DNA of 9,333 bases from JBDSRX01 sp047445235 (GTDB lineage: Bacteria; Patescibacteriota; Dojkabacteria; J137), in the NCBI GenBank assembly GCA_047445235.1, contig JBLGEO010000076.1, positions 1-9,333 of the forward strand, given 5' to 3'. The notes beneath the pieces were generated by a model. It worked only from the letters and a program-made list of their open reading frames with translations, did not search any database and was not told the DNA's origin. Of the stretch, positions 4,684-9,333 are shown piece by piece (position 1 is the first letter of the stretch; each line of letters opens with the position of its first letter). A program made the position numbers and the translations under genes.

Positions 4684-5973
4684 TTAGAAACTTTCGTGAA
4701 GTGTTGCTAAGAACTCTTCATTTGTCTTTGTTTTCTTTAATCTTTCGATTAGTACGTCAGTTGGGTTTGTATTAGTTTCAGACTTAATAACATCTAACAT
4801 TCTAATAACTTTCCAAATCTGTGCTCTAATTTCTGGTGGTAAAAGCTTATCTTCGTTTCTTGTATATGAAGATGCTACATCAATTGCTGGGTAGATTCTT
4901 CTTTCAGATAATCTTCTATCCAATTTGACTTCCATGTTTCCAGTTCCTTTAAACTCTTCAAAAATAACTTCATCCATCTTAGAGCCTGTATCTACTAAAG
5001 CTGTTGCGATAATAGTTAAAGATCCTCCATGTTCCATATTTCTAGCGGCTCCAAAGAATTTCTTTGGTGGGAAAATAGCGACTGGGTCGAATCCTCCAGA
5101 TAATGTTCTGCCGGATGGAGGGGCTATGATGTTGTAAGCTCTTGCAAGCCTTGTAATTGAGTCCATAAGTATCACAACATCCTTTCCGTATTCAACAAGC
5201 CTCTTAGCTCTTTCTACGGCCATTTCTGCTATTTTTGCATGAAATTCAGGTGCTTCGTCAAAGTTTGCAGCAATAACTTCTCCTTTTACAAATCTCTGAA
5301 GATCTGTAACTTCTTCTGGTCTTTCTGCAACTAATAGAACCATTAAGTGAATTTCTGGGTGATTTTTTGCAATTCCAGCAGCAATATCTTTAAGTAACCA
5401 TGTCTTTCCAACTTTTGGTGGAGCAACAATCATTCCTCTTTGTCCTTTTCCAATTGGAGAAATAAGGTCAATAATTCTTGTTGAAAGAGTATATTGATCT
5501 GTCTCTAATTTAATTTGTTCTTCAGGGTAAATTGGAGTTAAGCTTTGAAAAGTTGGTCTTGAGATAGCTTTATCTGGACTTAATCCGTTGATAACTTCGA
5601 CCTTAAGAAGGCTTAAATATCTTTCTCCTTCTTTTGGAGGCCTAGCTTGACCGGAAACCAAGTCTCCTTGTCTTAAGTTGAATCTCTTGATTTGTGAACC
5701 TGAGATGTAAACATCGTTTTCACCAGGTAACATTGTTGGAGATCTTAATACACCGTGTGTATCTTTAATTAATTCTAAAAAACCTTCTGCAAATATGTTT
5801 CCACCTCTCTTAGTTTCTTCTGCGACGATAAGGAGAATCAAATCGTGCTTTTTATATTCTTGAATACTTGGAATATTCAATTCTGCAGCTACTTTTCTAA
5901 GTTCTGCAAGGGTCTTACTCTCAAGATCCATAACGCTTGTTGATTTAACAATCGTGTCTTTGTTTGTTGGCAT
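4684..5973 (-). CDS. rho: Transcription termination factor Rho
   Basis: Rho is a hexameric RNA-dependent ATPase that loads on nascent RNA and terminates transcription. The domain order is standard in 429 residues. The N-terminal helical Rho_N is at about 16-52. The cold-shock-like primary RNA site (61-130) includes LRSP, NDVYIS, SQIKRF and PPKEGERY. The RecA-like motor has Walker A APPKVGKTWLL (184-194), E217 in ERPEE, Walker B VVILMDS (D271), R-loop K332 and arginine finger R372. Residue numbers are E. coli plus 6 in the motor domain. Departures from the usual sequence are H73 and V75, where E. coli has F62 and F64 in the primary site; W192 and A216, for M186 and D210 next to the ATP/bicyclomycin pocket; and L225 for M219. 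The ATG is at 5971-5973 with an AT-rich leader and no Shine-Dalgarno sequence. The long upstream region holds two predicted promoters and a tandem structured element. Confidence 0.98.
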   Translation of the reverse strand: MPTNKDTIVKSTSVMDLESKTLAELRKVAAELNIPSIQEYKKHDLILLIVAEETKRGGNIFAEGFLELIKDTHGVLRSPTMLPGENDVYISGSQIKRFNLRQGDLVSGQARPPKEGERYLSLLKVEVINGLSPDKAISRPTFQSLTPIYPEEQIKLETDQYTLSTRIIDLISPIGKGQRGMIVAPPKVGKTWLLKDIAAGIAKNHPEIHLMVLLVAERPEEVTDLQRFVKGEVIAANFDEAPEFHAKIAEMAVERAKRLVEYGKDVVILMDSITRLARAYNIIAPPSGRTLSGGFDPVAIFPPKKFFGAARNMEHGGSLTIIATALVDTGSKMDEVIFEEFKGTGNMEVKLDRRLSERRIYPAIDVASSYTRNEDKLLPPEIRAQIWKVIRMLDVIKSETNTNPTDVLIERLKKTKTNEEFLATLHESF

Positions 5974-6101
5974 AAAATAATTTAATAATTTATAAAAAAA
6001 TGTTCTCGTTAGGCTTTTTTGCTTTGTTTTAGTTTAGCGAAAAATTAATGAATCTGTATAACTGGAAAGGAAAAATTTATATATGAAAGATTAACATTAG
6101 A

Positions 6102-6129
6102 AGTATAACAGTACGGTAAATTTATGCAA
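6102..6129 (-). promoter_or_regulatory. Proximal rho promoter
   Basis: On minus, TTGCAT (6124-6129) and TATACT (6102-6107) are 16 bp apart, and the -10 is extended (TGT-TATACT). The predicted start is near 6095, giving a leader of about 120 nt that excludes the tandem structured elements. No hairpin-plus-T-run lies between this start and rho. Confidence 0.5.
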
Positions 6130-6145
6130 GTGATAAATTCTTGCC

Positions 6146-6213
6146 TAATCCAAGAGTCCAGTAAGTTTTTAGACGCTAGGCCTAAAATGTACGCGAACCA
6201 GACTCTGGGATTA
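6146..6213 (-). ncRNA. Unidentified structured RNA element, copy A (rho upstream region)
   Basis: TAATCC-A-AGAGTC (6146-6158) pairs with GACTCT-G-GGATTA (6201-6213): 12 bp and one mismatch. The internal loop, in plus-strand terms, is CAGTAAGT on one side and TGTACGCGAAC on the other. An apical hairpin TTTTAG / CTAAAA has a 9 nt loop. Stem length, mismatch position and loop sequence are shared with copy B. The strand is assigned from a strong minus-strand promoter just upstream of copy B; the structure alone would allow either strand. The function is unknown: a tandem riboswitch-like leader, a Rho autoregulatory element or a small RNA are all possible. Confidence 0.6.
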
Positions 6214-6236
6214 AACAAGAAGGTAAGTACTAACTA

Positions 6237-6298
6237 TTCCAAAAGTCCAGTAAGTATCCTTACATAGTAAGGGTTGTACGCGAACAAGACTTTGGGAA
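6237..6298 (-). ncRNA. Unidentified structured RNA element, copy B (rho upstream region)
   Basis: TTCC-A-AAAGTC (6237-6247) pairs with GACTTT-G-GGAA (6288-6298) with the mismatch in the same place as copy A. One G-C pair of copy A is A-T here, and the outer pairs also change together, so the stem is kept by compensation. The internal-loop strings CAGTAAGT and TGTACGCGAAC are identical to copy A. The apical hairpin is different in sequence (CCTTAC-ATA-GTAAGG) but present. The copies are separated by 23 bp, and copy B is the first to be transcribed from the distal rho promoter, about 20 nt from the start. Confidence 0.6.
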
Positions 6299-6327
6299 CA
6301 GGTAGTACTTTTTAAAGGTTCATATTT

Positions 6328-6355
6328 ATTATACCCTATAATCACATTTAGTCAA
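6328..6355 (-). promoter_or_regulatory. Distal promoter reading into the tandem elements and rho
   Basis: On minus, TTGACT (6350-6355) and TATAAT (6328-6333) are 16 bp apart, close to the sigma-70 consensus (5/6 and 6/6). The predicted start is near 6321, about 23 nt before structured copy B and about 350 nt before the rho ATG. It is one of the two best promoters in the window and the reason for placing the structured elements on the minus strand. Between this promoter and the clpC terminator (6356-6482) I see no gene or clear element. Confidence 0.72.
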
Positions 6356-6482
6356 GTCCTATAGTAATAATATCTGACTGAATAGTTACAAAGTTAGCTT
6401 AACATTGTACCCTACTCAACATCGCCACTACTTGGAATTTATAAAGTCCTTGACACTGACTACCCGTAAGATTGTTTTTGAT

Positions 6483-6522
6483 TAAAAATCCACAACTCTC
6501 GTTGTAATAGAGTTGTGGATTT
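6483..6522 (-). terminator. Intrinsic terminator of clpC
   Basis: AAATCCACAACTCT (6486-6499) and AGAGTTGTGGATTT (6509-6522) form a perfect 14 bp stem with a 9 nt loop. In the minus direction it is followed by further Ts then AATC, so termination is in the clpC direction. It lies 18 bp after the clpC stop. The T-run is short, so strength is moderate. Confidence 0.82.
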
Positions 6523-6539
6523 AGCCTTCAGTTATCCAC

Positions 6540-9029
6540 TTAGTTAAGGGAAAACGTAACAGACCCATCTTTCATTTCCACTGCTACTAACACAACAGTC
6601 TTTCTCTTTTTAGGAAGCTTAGTATTTAATAAAAACTCTGCTAACTTGTTTTCAATGCATTCCTGAATCTTTCTTTTTAAGTTTCTAGCTCCGTACTCCT
6701 TGCTATACCCTTGCTCGTTAATGCAATCTACAACTTCAGAAGCTACTTCTAATACAATCCCCTGCTTTACCAACCTTAGCTTAAGTTCATCTACAAGAAC
6801 TTGAGTAATTTCTCTACAATCCTTTTTATTTAATCCTTTAAATATGTCAATTAAGTCTATTCTGTTTAGTAATTCTGGTCTTAAATTAAGTCTTAGTTGC
6901 TCCATAATTTTATCTTTCATTTCTGTATATGCAGTATCCAAAATCTGTTCTTCATTTTTACCTAAATCAATATCAAAACCTAGTTTACTATCCTCAGAAA
7001 CTTCCATTGCACCTATGTTGGAAGTCATTATAATAATGCAATTTTTCAAACTAACCTTCATTCCCTTTCCATCTGTAAGTATTCCTTCATCTAGTATTTG
7101 AAGAAGAAGGTTTAAAGTATCTGGATGGGCTTTTTCGATCTCATCAAATAAGATAACTGAATAAGGCTTTCGTTTTACAAAAGTTGTTAATTGACCGCCT
7201 TCCTGATACCCAACATATCCCGGTGGAGCACCAATAAGCTTTGCAGAGCTATGCATTTCCATATACTCACTCATATTAATTTGGTACATTAAATTTTCAG
7301 ATCCAAACAATTCTCTCGCTAATGTTTTTGCAAGTTCAGTTTTACCAACTCCGGTTGGGCCTAGGAATAAGAAGGATGCCAAAGGTTTGTTCTCGCCACC
7401 TAGTCCTAGATGAGATCGCTGTATCGCTAAAGATACGTTTTCTACAATCCTATTCTGTCCTATTATTCGTTTCTCAAGTTTTTGTGACAGTGTTTTTAAT
7501 CTTTTATCCGAGATATCACTTGCCGCAATAGGGATTCCCGTCCAATCTACAACTATACTTTCGATCAAGTCTACTGACACTGTCTTAGAGGTCTTTTTCT
7601 CTAACTTTACTCTCCCCTCGATAGTATCTTCTATTTGTTCGATAAGCTTCTCTTCTGCTATTTTATATTTTGCTGCATTCTTAAAATCACTCTTTTTTAA
7701 GGCAGAATCTTTCTTTGCCTGAATATCTACCAAGGAATTACCAAGCTTATTTAACTCAGGTTCCATTGCTACTTCTCTTCCAATTTTTACACTTGCAGAA
7801 GCTTCATCTAATAAGTCTAGTGCTTTGTCTGGAAGATATCTGTCTTGAATAAATTTTGCAGATAGCTCAACAGCAGCTTCTACTGCTTCAGGCTGAATCT
7901 TAATATTATGATAACTTTCAAATTCTGGTACAACTTTCTTAATAACTTCTTTAGCACTTTCAATACTTAGCTCGTTTACAAATATTGGTTGAAACCTTCT
8001 AGTTAAAGCTGGATCGGTTTCGAAGTACTTTGTATATTCGTCATGAGTAGTTGCTCCAATTACACTAAGCGTTCCAGATGTTAAGTATGGTTTAAGTATG
8101 TTTGCGATATCCAAAGAGTCTCTTGCACCAGCACTTCCTGCACCAACTATCATGTGGATTTCGTCTATGAAAATTAATGTATTTCCATCTGCAATCGCCT
8201 CGTTTATAACACCTGTAATTCTCTCTTCAACGTCTCCTCTTAGCTTTGCACCAGAAAGAATTGACGCAACGTCTAGGTTTAAAACTTTTTTATTTAAAAA
8301 AGATGCAGGTACTTTTCTAGCAGAAATTCTGTTAACAAAACCTTCTACTACAGCAGTTTTACCAACTCCAGCCTCTCCAACAAGAATAGGATTGTTCTTA
8401 CTTTTTCTAGCAAGAATATGTATTAATCTATCAATTTCTTTATCTCTTCCGGAAATTTGACTGAACTCTTCAGCGTCTGCTTGTTCGTTCATATTTCTCG
8501 CAAAGAAAGGCATTACACTTTGGTTTTCCATACTCATACCTTTGGGCATTTGGGCAAGGTTTGGATAAGTGGCAATGGTTAATAGTACATTCTTTACAGA
8601 TTCAAAGTTAATACCTAACTTGTTAAATTCTTTTACAAAATCTATTTCCAATTTAAACATTGCAAGTAGTAAGTGCTCACTTCCAACATAGACATGGCCT
8701 AAGTCGTAAGAAACTACAAAGCTTTCGTTAATAGTATTTTTTAACTCTTCTGAGAATACAATGTTCTTAGGCATTTTCTTGCCTTGATTTACTTGAAGGT
8801 TCACAACCATTTCAGATTGAATTCTATTTTTTGTTATCTCTAAATCTACTCCAAGTTTGTTTAGAACCTCAAATACTATCCCAGTGCTGTCTGATATTAG
8901 TGAAAAAAAGAGCTGTAAGGGGCCATATTCGGGGTATTTATACTCAACACTTATCTCAGACCCTCTGTTAATAAATTTTCGTGCATTGAGCGTTAAACGA
9001 TTAATTCCTTTATTGAAATCTTTATCCAT
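6540..9029 (-). CDS. clpC: ClpC-type AAA+ unfoldase, ATPase subunit of the Clp protease
   Basis: ClpC unfolds proteins and feeds them to the ClpP peptidase. The 829 residues hold a divergent double Clp-N repeat (about 8-70 and 91-152) and a first AAA+ module. That module has Walker A GEAGVGKT (218-225), Walker B LIFIDE (285-290) and RR 344-345 at the Arg-finger position. A short middle domain follows with a UVR-like segment (about 445-465, KSDFKNAAKYKIAEEKL), as in ClpC rather than ClpB. The second AAA+ module has GPTGVGKT (557-564), VILFDE (625-630) and pore loop GYVGY (604-608). The tripeptide LGF (683-685) after SNIGA is the expected ClpP-docking loop, so it should act with ClpP, which is not in this window. 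The D1 pore loop reads AKLRGD instead of the usual KYRG. The ATG is at 9027-9029; there is no ribosome-binding site. The predicted 5' UTR is almost entirely the heptad hairpin. Confidence 0.96.
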   Translation of the reverse strand: MDKDFNKGINRLTLNARKFINRGSEISVEYKYPEYGPLQLFFSLISDSTGIVFEVLNKLGVDLEITKNRIQSEMVVNLQVNQGKKMPKNIVFSEELKNTINESFVVSYDLGHVYVGSEHLLLAMFKLEIDFVKEFNKLGINFESVKNVLLTIATYPNLAQMPKGMSMENQSVMPFFARNMNEQADAEEFSQISGRDKEIDRLIHILARKSKNNPILVGEAGVGKTAVVEGFVNRISARKVPASFLNKKVLNLDVASILSGAKLRGDVEERITGVINEAIADGNTLIFIDEIHMIVGAGSAGARDSLDIANILKPYLTSGTLSVIGATTHDEYTKYFETDPALTRRFQPIFVNELSIESAKEVIKKVVPEFESYHNIKIQPEAVEAAVELSAKFIQDRYLPDKALDLLDEASASVKIGREVAMEPELNKLGNSLVDIQAKKDSALKKSDFKNAAKYKIAEEKLIEQIEDTIEGRVKLEKKTSKTVSVDLIESIVVDWTGIPIAASDISDKRLKTLSQKLEKRIIGQNRIVENVSLAIQRSHLGLGGENKPLASFLFLGPTGVGKTELAKTLARELFGSENLMYQINMSEYMEMHSSAKLIGAPPGYVGYQEGGQLTTFVKRKPYSVILFDEIEKAHPDTLNLLLQILDEGILTDGKGMKVSLKNCIIIMTSNIGAMEVSEDSKLGFDIDLGKNEEQILDTAYTEMKDKIMEQLRLNLRPELLNRIDLIDIFKGLNKKDCREITQVLVDELKLRLVKQGIVLEVASEVVDCINEQGYSKEYGARNLKRKIQECIENKLAEFLLNTKLPKKRKTVVLVAVEMKDGSVTFSLN

Positions 9030-9036
9030 GTTTTAA

Positions 9037-9123
9037 GTGTTAAGAGTTATGAGTTGCGAGTTGCGAGTTTAAGAATAAGGTTAAAGTTATTCAACCCTTA
9101 ACTCGAAACCCATAACACGAAAC
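9037..9123. repeat. Heptad-patterned inverted repeat element, copy 2 (clpC 5' UTR)
   Basis: The left arm (9037-9071) reads in 7-base units GTGTTAA, GAGTTAT, GAGTTGC, GAGTTGC, GAGTTTA. The right arm (9089-9123), read on minus, reads GTTTC, GTGTTAT, GGGTTTC, GAGTTAA, GGGTTGA, AT. The arms pair less well than in copy 1 (roughly 5-6 of 7 positions per unit). The right arm shares 29 of 35 positions with copy 1, and both left arms begin (G)GTTAAGAGTT or GTGTTAAGAGTT. It sits between the clpC promoter and the clpC ATG, seven bases from the start codon. Confidence 0.82.
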
Positions 9124-9133
9124 TATATATGAA

Positions 9134-9162
9134 ATTATATCAGTAGCAGTCCAGTCTGTCAC
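9134..9162 (-). promoter_or_regulatory. clpC promoter
   Basis: On minus, GTGACA (9157-9162) and TATAAT (9134-9139) have the ideal 17 bp spacing (5/6 and 6/6). The predicted start near 9127 lies a few bases before the heptad hairpin, giving a leader of about 98 nt. I see no CIRCE-like or CtsR-like operator next to it. Confidence 0.78.
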
Positions 9163-9211
9163 CTGCTAAAGTTTGGAAAATTATTACAATCTAGTAAAGA
9201 GAATAATATGG

Positions 9212-9246
9212 AGGGCACAAAATCTATAACGTGCTTCCGGTGCCCT
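9212..9246. other. Intergenic hairpin of unknown role
   Basis: AGGGCAC (9212-9218) pairs with GTGCCCT (9240-9246), 7 bp around a 21 nt loop. The loop itself contains GTGC (9231-9234), which offers an alternative pairing. No T-run follows on either strand, so it is not a usual terminator. No gene is seen from 9163 to the right edge. Confidence 0.3.
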
Positions 9247-9319
9247 ATTGAATCCCAGAATAATGGTAACTTTACCGTATCCACACTGTCGCCGTCAAGT
9301 GGCGATTTTAAGTCAAAAA

Positions 9320-9328
9320 TGGTATAAT
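9320..9328 (+). promoter_or_regulatory. Outward extended -10 promoter at the right edge
   Basis: TGG-TATAAT on the plus strand fits an extended -10 box. No -35 is recognisable 16-18 bp upstream. It would start transcription just beyond the window, divergent from clpC. Its gene is not visible, so the assignment is provisional. Confidence 0.45.
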
Positions 9329-9333
9329 ATACT

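Noticed and set aside
6006..6040. Hairpin TCGTTAGGCT / AGTTTAGCGA before rho
   Set aside because: It pairs well only in a plus-strand RNA (three G-U pairs), while the minus strand, which carries the rho leader, has three mismatches. No plus-strand gene or T-run supports it.
6146..6298. Tandem elements as a two-repeat CRISPR array or integron attC sites
   Set aside because: The repeats are folded elements with variable apical loops rather than identical repeats with spacers, there are no cas genes, and no GTTRRRY core sites or integrase are present.
6489..6539. DnaA-box-like strings (TTATCCACT near 6532 and ATCCACA in the terminator stem) suggesting an origin
   Set aside because: Only one near-match outside the terminator, no cluster, no AT-rich unwinding region with boxes and no dnaA or dnaN nearby.
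6844..8460. Plus-strand open frames opposite clpC (85, 69 and 120 residues), and similar ones opposite mreB, the M23 gene and rho
   Set aside because: They lie wholly antisense to secure genes, have compositions expected of reverse-strand shadows, and show no recognisable motifs.
9277..9285. Another DnaA-box-like string, GTATCCACA
   Set aside because: A single site with one mismatch; isolated and expected by chance.
9257..9299. Possible upstream clpC promoter TTGACG-18-TAAAGT on minus
   Set aside because: The -10 box is poor and a much better promoter lies at 9134-9162.
9294..9310. TCGCC-GTCAAGT-GGCGA followed by TTTT as a plus-strand terminator
   Set aside because: Only five pairs and four Ts, and no plus-strand gene upstream to terminate.

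Overview
The window looks like an ordinary chromosomal segment of a low-GC bacterium (roughly mid-30s percent GC by eye). Candidate Phyla Radiation (Patescibacteria) affiliation is my best guess. The reasons are an enlarged ~200-residue nucleoside diphosphate kinase, core enzymes that diverge at conserved positions, almost no Shine-Dalgarno sequences, and several promoters placed so that the mRNA would be leaderless. TGA ends at least two genes cleanly, so the standard bacterial code fits. No phage, transposase, CRISPR array or toxin-antitoxin gene is visible.

Layout, left to right. (1) The 3' part of a retropepsin-like 'RimK-type' protease on +, which overlaps the 3' end of convergent mreB by 8 bp. 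(2) A divergent promoter region, then a + strand nucleotide pair: a thymidylate-kinase-like gene and an enlarged ndk, ended by a bidirectional terminator. (3) On the - strand, a small unknown gene preceded by tRNA-Arg(CCT), then a membrane-anchored LysM/M23 cell-wall endopeptidase. (4) rho on the - strand, with a clean intrinsic terminator and a ~560 bp upstream region. (5) clpC on the - strand, with its own terminator and promoter. (6) About 170 bp at the right edge with no gene and one outward + promoter.

The genes are housekeeping: cell shape and wall remodelling (mreB, M23 peptidase), dNTP supply (tmk-like, ndk), transcription termination (rho), protein quality control (clpC) and translation (tRNA-Arg). 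Most appear to have separate promoters rather than forming one operon.

The main novelty candidate lies upstream of rho. Two tandem copies of a ~65 nt structured element (6146-6213 and 6237-6298) share a conserved internal loop, show compensatory changes in the closing stem and have unrelated apical hairpin sequences. A good promoter on the rho strand starts about 20 nt before the first copy, so they would form the rho leader or a separate small RNA. I do not recognise the class. The second candidate is a pair of inverted, heptanucleotide-patterned hairpin elements (GRGTTRY units) just upstream of the M23 gene and inside the predicted clpC 5' UTR. Several enzymes also lack residues that are normally conserved (TMK P-loop hydroxyl and DRY Arg; MreB phosphate-2 Asp; NDK phosphate-binding Arg; Rho primary-site Phe and ATP-pocket residues; ClpC D1 pore Tyr).
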